Assembly (NCBI RefSeq): GCF_001025135.1
Contig: NZ_AP012323.1
Coordinates: 806,001-870,000, forward strand
DNA: 64,000 nucleotides
Direction of reading: 5' to 3'
Source of the DNA: Bifidobacterium bifidum ATCC 29521 = JCM 1255 = DSM 20456
GTDB lineage: Bacteria > Actinomycetota > Actinomycetes > Actinomycetales > Bifidobacteriaceae
The notes beneath the pieces were generated by a model. The model saw only the letters and a program-made list of their open reading frames with translations. It ran no database searches and was not told the DNA's origin. Positions 57,665 to 64,000 of the stretch are shown piece after piece (position 1 is the stretch's first letter; each line of letters starts with the position of its first letter). The position numbers were made by a program, and so were the translations under genes.

Positions 57665-57712
57665 AACGGCCCCCGCGTGGTTCAAAACGAATCACGCGGG
57701 GGCCGTTCTTTG
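57665..57712 (+). terminator. Rho-independent terminator of the excisionase-like gene
   Basis: AACGGCCCCCGCGTG / CACGCGGGGGCCGTT, exact 15-bp stem with a 13-nt loop, followed by CTTTG. Confidence 0.85.
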
Positions 57713-57791
57713 AAACACAACTAGACCATAACTAGACGAGCTATACTGGCAGAGTAAAAACCCAACCGGCAGTAGGGCTCAGGGGCTTCGC

Positions 57792-57809
57792 CTATCAGAT
57801 GTGGAAGTA
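57792..57809. repeat. Right copy of 18-bp direct repeat at the glnA 3' end (attR-like)
   Basis: CTATCAGATGTGGAAGTA; on the minus strand it encodes the final YFHI-stop of glnA. Identical to 55188-55205. Confidence 0.75.
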
Positions 57810-59243
57810 CAGCTCGTACTCCAGCGGGGTCGGGGCCAGGCGAGCCTGGTCGATTTCGCCGCGCTTGAGGTCAAGCCAGGTCTCGATCAGATCGTCGGTG
57901 AACACGTCGCCGGCGGTCAGGAAGTCGTGGTCCTCTTCCAGGGCGTTCAGGGCCGCGTCGAGGGAGCCCGGCACCTGCTTGATGTTGGCGTGCTCTTCGG
58001 GCGGCAGCTCGTAGAGATCCTTGTCGACCGGCTCCGGGGGCTCGATGTGGTTCAGGATGCCGTCGAGGCCTGCCATCATCTGGGCGGAGAAGGCGAGGAA
58101 CGGGTTGCAGGACGGATCCGGTGCACGGAACTCGATGCGCTTGGAAGCGGGGGAGGTTCCGGCCAGCGGGATACGGATGGCGGCGGAACGGTTACGGGCG
58201 GAGTAGACCAGCGAAACCGGAGCTTCGAAGCCCGGCACCAGACGGTGGTAAGAGTTCAGCGACGGGTTCGTGAACGCGACCACTGCGGAGGAGTGCTTGA
58301 TCAGACCGCCGATGTACCAGCGGGCGATGTTGGACAGGCCGCCGTAGCCCTGCTCGTCGTAGAACAGCGGCTTGCCGTCCTTCCACAGGGACTGGTGGCA
58401 GTGCATGCCGGTACCGTTGTCGCCTGCGATCGGCTTGGGCATGAAGGTCACGGCCTTGCCGGCGAGCGCTGCGGTCTCGTGGACGACGTACTTGTACTTC
58501 ATCAGGTCGTCGCCAGCGTGCTGCAGGGTGTTGAAGCGGTAGTTGATCTCCTGCTGACCGGCGCCGGCCACCTCGTGGTGGGAGCGCTCCAGCTGCAGGC
58601 CGACCTTCTGCAGGTTGGCGACCATGTCGTCGCGCAGGTCCTGGTAGTGGTCGCACGGCGGAACCGGGAAGTAGCCCTTCTTGATGCGGTTCTTGAAGCC
58701 GATGTTCGGGGTGCCGTCCTCTTCGGTGTCGACGCCGGAGTTCCACGGAGCCTCAATGGTGTCGACCTCGTAGAAGGAGCGCTGCATGGAGTTCTCGTAG
58801 CGCACCTTGTCGAAGATGAAGAACTCGGCTTCGGGAGCGAAGGAAGCGGTGTCGGCGATGCCGGTGGACTTCAGGTAGGCTTCGGCCTTGCCGGCGACCT
58901 GGCGCGGGTCGCGGGAGTACGGCTCGTCGGTCAGCGGGTCGACGATGGAGAAGGCCACGTCGAGGGTCTTGTGCTTGCGGAACGGGTCGACGAAGGCGGT
59001 CGTGACATCCGGGATCAGCTTCATGTCGGACTCGTTGATGGCCTGGAAACCCTGCACGGACGAACCATCGAACGGCATGCCGTCGGTGAAGGCGTTGTCA
59101 ATGAATTCGCTGGCCGGGACGGTGAAGTGCTGCTGAACGCCGATCAGATCGGTGAAACGCACGGAGACGTACTCGATGCCTTCCTTGTTGATCAGTGCTT
59201 CGACCTCTTCAGGCGTGTGGGCGAAAATCTTATTCTCTGCCAC
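57795..59243 (-). CDS. glnA: Glutamine synthetase, type I
   Basis: A 482-residue glutamine synthetase that makes glutamine from glutamate, ammonia and ATP. Active-site segments include FDGSSVQGF near the N-terminus, [17 protein letters not shown], the [18 protein letters not shown] loop and NRSAAIRIP. The adenylylation loop Tyr is present ([10 protein letters not shown]), so it belongs to the beta class that GlnE can modify. The start is GTG (VAENKIF) with AAAGGAG in front. Its last codons coincide with an 18-bp sequence repeated 2.6 kb downstream. Confidence 0.97.
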   Translation of the reverse strand: MAENKIFAHTPEEVEALINKEGIEYVSVRFTDLIGVQQHFTVPASEFIDNAFTDGMPFDGSSVQGFQAINESDMKLIPDVTTAFVDPFRKHKTLDVAFSIVDPLTDEPYSRDPRQVAGKAEAYLKSTGIADTASFAPEAEFFIFDKVRYENSMQRSFYEVDTIEAPWNSGVDTEEDGTPNIGFKNRIKKGYFPVPPCDHYQDLRDDMVANLQKVGLQLERSHHEVAGAGQQEINYRFNTLQHAGDDLMKYKYVVHETAALAGKAVTFMPKPIAGDNGTGMHCHQSLWKDGKPLFYDEQGYGGLSNIARWYIGGLIKHSSAVVAFTNPSLNSYHRLVPGFEAPVSLVYSARNRSAAIRIPLAGTSPASKRIEFRAPDPSCNPFLAFSAQMMAGLDGILNHIEPPEPVDKDLYELPPEEHANIKQVPGSLDAALNALEEDHDFLTAGDVFTDDLIETWLDLKRGEIDQARLAPTPLEYELYFHI

Positions 59244-59259
59244 AATCGCTCCTTTGTTC

Positions 59260-59281
59260 TTGAGAACTTGTTTGAGAACTT
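59260..59281. promoter_or_regulatory. Direct repeat in the glnA 5' region
   Basis: TTGAGAACTT occurs twice with a 2-nt spacer (59260-59269 and 59272-59281), 17 nt before the glnA start, and overlaps an inverted GTTCT/AGAAC pair. The ~12-bp period suggests a protein-binding or RNA element. The rest of the gap (59282-59474) shows no gene; a TAGACT hexamer lies near 59292-59297 on the minus strand. Confidence 0.5.
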
Positions 59282-59474
59282 ACAATCGACAAGTCTAGAA
59301 ATGTGAGTTTCACGCGCTCGTCAATTGGGTTACGATTATGTTTCGAGATGGGCAACAGGCGGTGTAATCCGCGTTTTTCCAATGTTTTGGGATTTATGAA
59401 ATTCGTCGCGTCTCAGTGTCGCGTTTCAAGTAGTGGACGGTCTGACGGTTGTCGGTCGGGACCCGGCCGGATAT

Positions 59475-59513
59475 GGGAAAGCCCCCGCGGCGATGTCCCG
59501 CGGGGGCTTTCCC
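59475..59513. terminator. Terminator between the DUF4191 gene and glnA region
   Basis: GGGAAAGCCCCCGCGG / CCGCGGGGGCTTTCCC, about 16 bp perfect, 7-nt loop. It lies 46 nt after the DUF4191 stop on the minus strand. Confidence 0.8.
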
Positions 59514-59558
59514 GATGTATGAATGATGCCGGTTCGGCGTGAGGTTGCCCGCCGAAGA

Positions 59559-60356
59559 TCAGCGGCCTCGCATCGCGCGGCGGCTGACGTGCTGCATGCG
59601 CGTGGGATCGATGCCCTTGGGGATGCCCATGCCGTTCTTGGTCTGCAATGTGCGCAGACGGGCGTTCAGTTTCTCCAGCTCGGCCTTGGTGAGGATGAAA
59701 CGCTCGCGCGGGTGGATCTTCGCCAGGAGAGCGTTCTTGTGGTGCGTCGGGCGGTACGCCTTGCGGCGGATGATGTTGCTACGCAGCTTCTTCAGCGGCA
59801 CCTGACCCTGGCCGTTGCCGACCATCACACGGTACACGGGGATCTGCGAGCCGGCGGTGACGCTCTTGATGGACTGCTCCTGGCGGTCCATCGCGCGCTT
59901 GACGCGATCGTAATCGCCTTCACCGAGCAGGTAGATGCCGTTGTATCCGGTGCCGCGCCAAATGGCGTCCTTGGTGCGCGGATCCACCCACACCGGCTGC
60001 TCGGGGAAGTTGAAGCCGGCCTTGTTGATGTTGCGCAGCACGCTGATGGCCGCGCCGGTCTTGCCGTCGAGCTGCTTGTATCCGACCATGTCGGCGCGGC
60101 GGGTGAGCACGATGGTCGACAGCAGCATGCCGAGCATGATGGCGATGAGCATGAGGAACACCCACGTCAGCACCGTCCAACGGAATATGATGCCGAGGAT
60201 GACGAACACGATCACGGGCACGAGGAACGCGCCGGCGATCAGCGCCGGAAGCATCTTGTCTTCCTTGTGCGTGTACTTGAAGATCGTTATGATCTGTTTG
60301 ATCGTGCCCTGCTTCTTGGGCTTCGTCTGCTTGGTCTTCTCGTCCTTGCCTGCCAT
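59559..60356 (-). CDS. DUF4191 family membrane protein
   Basis: A 265-residue protein of the actinobacterial DUF4191 type: a basic N-terminus (KDEKTKQTKPKKQGTIKQIITIFKYTHKEDK), two transmembrane helices (about residues 37-57 and 63-83), then a soluble C-terminal domain with WRGTGYNGIYLLGEGD and a strongly basic tail. Function unknown; in many Actinobacteria the family lies near lipoyl-related or glnA genes, as here beside lpd and glnA. GAGGAAG precedes the ATG of MAGKDEK. Confidence 0.9.
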   Translation of the reverse strand: MAGKDEKTKQTKPKKQGTIKQIITIFKYTHKEDKMLPALIAGAFLVPVIVFVILGIIFRWTVLTWVFLMLIAIMLGMLLSTIVLTRRADMVGYKQLDGKTGAAISVLRNINKAGFNFPEQPVWVDPRTKDAIWRGTGYNGIYLLGEGDYDRVKRAMDRQEQSIKSVTAGSQIPVYRVMVGNGQGQVPLKKLRSNIIRRKAYRPTHHKNALLAKIHPRERFILTKAELEKLNARLRTLQTKNGMGIPKGIDPTRMQHVSRRAMRGR

Positions 60357-60462
60357 CAACTTCCTCGCTTGGTCTAGGGTGAACACACTGAGCGACAAGT
60401 TTACCAGCAGATGTGCCCTTCTGCCGACCATGAGCCGCCGCGTCGCTCGTTTCGTGGTGTCT

Positions 60463-61953
60463 TTATCGGGTGTGCAGCGGCCGGTCGTCGGCTTTGAGCA
60501 GCGTCTCGCCCAGCGTCTCGCTGAAGGTGGGATGGGGATGGATGAGACGCGCGGCGTCGGAAAGCGGGGTGTGGTTGCCGACGAGCTGTTCCGCTTCCGC
60601 GATGATGTCGGATGCGACGGGCGCGACCATGTGCACGCCGAGCACGACCCTGACGCCGGGCTGTTGCGCGCGGATGCCGCTGACGAGCGACAGAGATCCG
60701 CCGGAGTCGCTCATCATCATGCGGGCGTTGGACATCATCGGGTACACGGTCTCCTTGATATCGGAGAGGTCGTCGCGCTGTTTCGCGTCGGTCGCGGTCA
60801 GTCCGACGCTGGCGGCCTCGGGGTTCGAGAACACGATCTGCGGGATGGTGTCCTCATCGAGCGGCTTTGGATCGAGTCCGGCGATGGATTCCGCGGCGAT
60901 GATGCCCTGCTCGAACGCGCGGTGAGCGAGCGCGTGCCCTTCGGTGATGTCGCCGACGGCCCATATGCCTGCGACCGGCGTGCGGCCGTATCCGTCGGTC
61001 GTGATGAATCCATGGTCGTCGACGGTCACGCCGGCGTCACGTATCCAACCGTCGGAGGTCAACGGATCTCGCCCGATCGCGACGAGCACGAATTCGCCTT
61101 CGGCGATGTGCTCGGTGGAGCCGCCGTCCTTGGCGCTGGTGTAGTGCACGAGGGCTCCCATGTTGACGCCGGTGTCGATGTGGGTCACCGTCGAGCGGTC
61201 GATGACGTCGATGCCGTGTCGTTTGAGCTCACGCGTCAGGGTCACGCCGGCGCGGCGATCCCATCCAGAGAGCACACGATCCTTGCGGATAAGCATCGTG
61301 ACCTTGCATCCGGCGGCGTTCCACATGGAGGCGAATTCGGCGGCGATCGCGCCCGCGCCGATGATGACCGCGTTGTGCGGCATCGCCATCGACATCGCCC
61401 GCGTCGAATCGATGATCGCGCCACGGAACGGCTCGTCGGGCAGCTGCCGCGGGGCGGATCCCATGGCGAGCACCACATCCTGAGCGGTGATGTCGTAGGA
61501 CGGGCCGATGTCTTCCGGCACGTCCGAGCGCACGGACCGTTGCACGCCCTGCCCGTCAGCAGATGCGGCGATGTGCACGGTGATGGGACGTGCCGCGCCG
61601 GTGATCGAGGCGACGCCCCGGAACACGGTGACGCCCCGATGGGCGAGCAGACCTGCCAGCCCTTGCGTCATCGTGTCGACGATGCGCTTCTTGTAATCGT
61701 GCAGCGTCCCGTAGTCGATGCCGTTGATGGTGGCGGAGATGCCCAGTTCGCCGGCGTGCCGGATGGAGTCGATTGCGTGGGTGGCGCTGATCAGCGCCTT
61801 CGACGGGATGCACCCGCGGTTGAGGCAGGTTCCGCCGAGCGTTGCGTCGCGTTCGATCATGGCCACGCGTTTGCCGAGCTCGGCCGCCCGCAATGCTGTG
61901 GAATATCCGCCGGGTCCACCGCCGATTATCGCGATGTCAAAAGCTTCACTCAT
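60463..61953 (-). CDS. lpd: Dihydrolipoamide dehydrogenase-like flavoprotein
   Basis: A 496-residue FAD-dependent disulfide reductase. GGGPGGYSTALRAAELG binds FAD, the redox pair is in GGTCLNRGCIPSKAL (Cys residues five apart), a second nucleotide loop GAGAIAAEFASMW binds NAD, and the active-site His is in HPHPTFSETL near the C-terminus. Bifidobacteria ferment through the phosphoketolase path and usually lack the 2-oxoacid dehydrogenase complexes, so the partner protein is unclear. The start MSEAFDIAII has AAAGGAG in front. Confidence 0.92.
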   Translation of the reverse strand: MSEAFDIAIIGGGPGGYSTALRAAELGKRVAMIERDATLGGTCLNRGCIPSKALISATHAIDSIRHAGELGISATINGIDYGTLHDYKKRIVDTMTQGLAGLLAHRGVTVFRGVASITGAARPITVHIAASADGQGVQRSVRSDVPEDIGPSYDITAQDVVLAMGSAPRQLPDEPFRGAIIDSTRAMSMAMPHNAVIIGAGAIAAEFASMWNAAGCKVTMLIRKDRVLSGWDRRAGVTLTRELKRHGIDVIDRSTVTHIDTGVNMGALVHYTSAKDGGSTEHIAEGEFVLVAIGRDPLTSDGWIRDAGVTVDDHGFITTDGYGRTPVAGIWAVGDITEGHALAHRAFEQGIIAAESIAGLDPKPLDEDTIPQIVFSNPEAASVGLTATDAKQRDDLSDIKETVYPMMSNARMMMSDSGGSLSLVSGIRAQQPGVRVVLGVHMVAPVASDIIAEAEQLVGNHTPLSDAARLIHPHPTFSETLGETLLKADDRPLHTR

Positions 61954-62084
61954 GTTCGACTCCTTTGTGCTCGTACCAAAACCATCCCCATCGTAATACC
62001 TTACGCCCGCCGGCGGGCTGAGCTGTGGAGCAAATAGCAGGGCTGTTCGTGGGCCAAGAGCGAGCAAGGTGGGTGCTGTCTTGC

Positions 62085-62130
62085 CCTCGCTGGCGGCGGG
62101 GCTGTCGGGCGCAGCGAGACTGGGGTGGTT
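62085..62130. repeat. Intergenic palindromic repeat, copy 4
   Basis: CCCTCGCTGGCGGCGGGGCTG, hairpin-like, then a tail GCAGCGAGACTGGGGTGGTT that matches the family's right end with a few changes. It lies upstream of lpd. Confidence 0.6.
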
Positions 62131-62150
62131 TCACGCAGCCTAGGGCATAC

Positions 62151-62183
62151 AAAAAACGGCGCTCCCACTATCGGGAGCGCCGT
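62151..62183 (-). terminator. Rho-independent terminator of the DUF3043 gene
   Basis: ACGGCGCTCCC / GGGAGCGCCGT, exact 11-bp stem; on the minus strand it is followed by TTTTTTG. Confidence 0.9.
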
Positions 62184-62205
62184 CAGGAAAGCAGCAGGGC
62201 GGCTG

Positions 62206-62808
62206 TCACTTCGGCCAGTTGCCGCGCTTGGGGCTGCGCGGTTTGGGCAGACGCCAGCGGCGCACCTGAATCGCGCGGCTCCAGGCATACGATGCGGAGC
62301 GCGAGCCCTTGGCAACGGATGCCTCACCATACTTCTCGATGAGCTTCTTCTTCAGCTTGCGCCACATGACAGCCACGTCGATGATCACGGCAATCAGGTA
62401 CACGTACAGCAGAATCATCATCGGGACCGACAGCTGCGGCGCGATGGTGGTGACGAGAATCGAGCCGAGCAGCATGACGAACGCAACCGGGATGAAGAAC
62501 TCGCCGAGGTTGCGGCGCGCGTCGACGTAGTCGCGGATGTACACGCGCCACGGCAACCGTTCGGCCTTCGGCATGCGGTTGATGTCGCCGGTGCGCATCG
62601 CCTCATACTCTTCGTCCTCGCGCTTGCGGATCCGCTCCTTCGCGGCCTTGGCGCTGGCCTTGCGGTCCGGCGGCACCAGAGGACGCAGGTTACGCGCCTG
62701 CGCCTGCTTCATCTTGGGGGTCGGACGGCCTTTCCCGACGGTCTTGGCGGGCGATTCCTCTTCGACCGGCTCCTGGGCCTTGTCCTTCTTGAAAGGGTTC
62801 CATGTCAT
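62206..62808 (-). CDS. DUF3043 family membrane protein
   Basis: A 200-residue protein of the actinobacterial DUF3043 type. A charged N-terminus with RPTPKMKQAQARNLRPLVPPDRK, the conserved MRTGDINRMPKAERLPWRVYIRDYVDARRNLGEFFIP stretch (residues ~70-107), two transmembrane helices (about 107-125 and 129-150) and a basic C-terminus are visible. Function unknown. A TATTCT hexamer ends 8 nt before the ATG with no Shine-Dalgarno sequence, so the mRNA may be leaderless. Confidence 0.9.
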   Translation of the reverse strand: MTWNPFKKDKAQEPVEEESPAKTVGKGRPTPKMKQAQARNLRPLVPPDRKASAKAAKERIRKREDEEYEAMRTGDINRMPKAERLPWRVYIRDYVDARRNLGEFFIPVAFVMLLGSILVTTIAPQLSVPMMILLYVYLIAVIIDVAVMWRKLKKKLIEKYGEASVAKGSRSASYAWSRAIQVRRWRLPKPRSPKRGNWPK

Positions 62809-62816
62809 AATCCGTC

Positions 62817-62822
62817 AGAATA
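62817..62822 (-). promoter_or_regulatory. Candidate -10 hexamer of the DUF3043 gene (leaderless)
   Basis: TATTCT on the minus strand ends 8 nt before the ATG. Confidence 0.5.
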
Positions 62823-62950
62823 CGGCCACGCCTCGACGCTGGAAAGCCGGGCGAACCGGTTACAATGGCAGCTGATATGACCATCTGTTCCAGGCCGGCC
62901 GGTTCGTGCCGGCGGGATGGATGATGACGAACGCAACAGTAAGGAGCATC

Positions 62951-64000
62951 ATGACCGCAGTGTTTTCCGACGAGCTGCGCGCGCGGGTCGAAGCCGATTT
63001 CGGCCGCGTCGTCGATCTGCTGGGCCGTAAGGTCGCGCTGAAGTCGATTTCCGCCGAGGGCATCACCGCCGAGCATATGAAGCGGTCCGCCGAATTCGTA
63101 GCGGACGAGCTGCGCCAGGTCGGCATCGACGCGAAGGTCGTCCAATCGCGCAACCCGGATGGCACGCCCGGTGCATGGGAGGTCATCGGCTCGAAGATCG
63201 TCGACCCGCAGGCCCCCACCGTGCTGCTGTACGCGCACCACGACGTGCAGCCTGTGCCGGATCCGTCCGCATGGGACACTGACCCGTTCGTCGCCACCGA
63301 GGTCGGCACGCGCCTGTACGGCCGCGGCTCGGCGGATGACGGCGGCGGCATAGCGATTCACTCGGGCGCGATGAAGGCGCTCGGCGACGATCTCAAGGTC
63401 AACATCAAGGTGTTCGTCGAGGGCGAGGAGGAGATGGGCTCGCCGAGCTTCATCCCGTTCATCGAGGATCATCGCGACGAGTTCGCGTCCGACGTGATCG
63501 TCGTGGCCGACTCGGGCAACTGGTCCGCCGAGATTCCGTCGCTGACCACGTCGCTGCGCGGCAACACCTGTGTGGACGTGAACGTCAAGGTGCTGCACCA
63601 TCCGGTGCACTCCGGCCAGTACGGCGGCCCCATCCTCGATGCGAACACGCTCGCCGTGATGCTCATCGCCTCGATGTACGACGCCAACGGCGACCTTGCT
63701 GTGCCGGGCGTGGCCGCGCAGGAGCCGGTCGGTGGCCTGCAGCGCGACCTTGACGAGGCCACCGTGCGCGAGGACGCCGGCATCGTCGACTCCTATCGTC
63801 TCGCCGGCACCGGTTCGCTCGCTTCCAGGCTGTGGACCAAGCCGAGCGTGACCGTGATCGGCTTCGACGCGCATCCGGTCGAGGGCTCATTCAACGTGGT
63901 CAGCCCCGAGACCACGTTCCGCCTGTCCCTGCGCACCGCGCCGAGCCAGCACCCGCAGGAGGCGCAGGACGCGCTTGCCGCGTTCCTGCAGGCACACGCC
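62951..64000 (+). CDS. M20-family metallopeptidase / dipeptidase (partial, 3' end outside window)
   Basis: The first 350 residues of an M20 peptidase. Metal-site and catalytic motifs are present: LLYAHHDVQPVP (first metal His and the catalytic Asp two residues on), YGRGSADDGGGIA (bridging Asp), VEGEEEMGSPS (general-base Glu and metal Glu), and VADSGNW. The lid/dimerisation domain begins near TSLRGNTCVDVNVKVL. The family hydrolyses dipeptides or N-acyl amino acids; the substrate is not evident. TAAGGAG precedes the ATG. A TACAAT hexamer at 62861-62866 is a likely -10, giving a leader of about 80 nt. Confidence 0.93.
   Translation, partial: MTAVFSDELRARVEADFGRVVDLLGRKVALKSISAEGITAEHMKRSAEFVADELRQVGIDAKVVQSRNPDGTPGAWEVIGSKIVDPQAPTVLLYAHHDVQPVPDPSAWDTDPFVATEVGTRLYGRGSADDGGGIAIHSGAMKALGDDLKVNIKVFVEGEEEMGSPSFIPFIEDHRDEFASDVIVVADSGNWSAEIPSLTTSLRGNTCVDVNVKVLHHPVHSGQYGGPILDANTLAVMLIASMYDANGDLAVPGVAAQEPVGGLQRDLDEATVREDAGIVDSYRLAGTGSLASRLWTKPSVTVIGFDAHPVEGSFNVVSPETTFRLSLRTAPSQHPQEAQDALAAFLQAHA

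Noticed and set aside
57801..59306. 501-residue plus-strand open frame over glnA
   Set aside because: Shadow of glnA on the opposite strand.
59303..59542. 79-residue frame upstream of glnA
   Set aside because: Covers the glnA promoter region and a strong terminator; Ser/Arg/Gly-rich without pattern.
59935..62037. 700-residue plus-strand open frame over DUF4191 and lpd
   Set aside because: Covers two clear minus-strand genes and the gap between them; repetitive Gly/Arg/Asp/His content.

Overview
The window is a high-GC chromosomal segment from an actinobacterium, almost certainly a Bifidobacterium. The evidence is gene content and order: a gluABCD-type amino-acid ABC transporter, polyphosphate glucokinase, groEL without an adjacent groES under CIRCE control, clpC beside a tandem universal stress protein, a hisS-aspS pair, DUF3027 next to a cold-shock-domain protein, DUF4191, DUF3043, and an FMN-riboswitch-controlled RibU next to a fused ECF module. 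No rRNA, tRNA, CRISPR array or insertion-sequence transposase was seen.

Layout. 1-5.6 kb (minus strand): ung followed by a tightly coupled moxR/DUF58/von Willebrand A cluster (Bat-like) that runs off the left edge. 5.7-8.8 kb: LytR_C protein, cspA, groEL. 8.9-14.7 kb: a lone WXG100 protein, then a TPM-domain membrane protein overlapping an OmpR-type two-component system, a cold-shock-domain protein and DUF3027. 14.9-18.6 kb: universal stress protein and clpC, divergent. 18.7-26.1 kb: a patchwork of decayed regulatory genes (a broken NarL-type sensor kinase, a dead response regulator, an inverted kinase fragment, a truncated YbaK gene) around a frameshifted DUF349 gene and intact hisS-aspS. 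26.1-29.6 kb: glutamate-type ABC transporter. 29.7-36.5 kb: PPK2, DExH helicase with DUF3516-type C-terminus, rarA, MFS exporter. 36.6-43.2 kb: fused ECF transporter, RibU with FMN riboswitch, polyphosphate glucokinase, aminotransferase, a 106-nt palindrome, an odd ABC ATPase. 43.3-49.7 kb: arylsulfotransferase remnant, a large membrane protein and a 1169-residue repeat protein transcribed divergently from a 20-nt gap. 49.8-53.9 kb: ligA and mrp. 53.9-57.8 kb is the accessory region: two inverted copies of a ~157-bp palindromic element bracket a DUF559-like nuclease gene; a 2.6-kb mini-island follows, bounded by an 18-bp direct repeat of the glnA 3' end and carrying a MazG-like protein, a membrane protein and an excisionase-like protein. 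57.8-64 kb: glnA, DUF4191, lpd, DUF3043 and the start of an M20 dipeptidase.

Cross-cutting signals. At least ten genes have a TAnnnT hexamer ending 6-10 nt before their start codon, usually with no Shine-Dalgarno sequence, which suggests many leaderless mRNAs. An intergenic palindromic repeat ending GCGACTGGGGGTGGTC or a variant recurs at 18.6, 33.4, 52.5 and 62.1 kb. Polyphosphate-linked enzymes (PPK2 at 29.7 kb, PpgK at 40.2 kb) and stress chaperones or proteases (groEL, clpC, two cold-shock proteins, Usp) are prominent.
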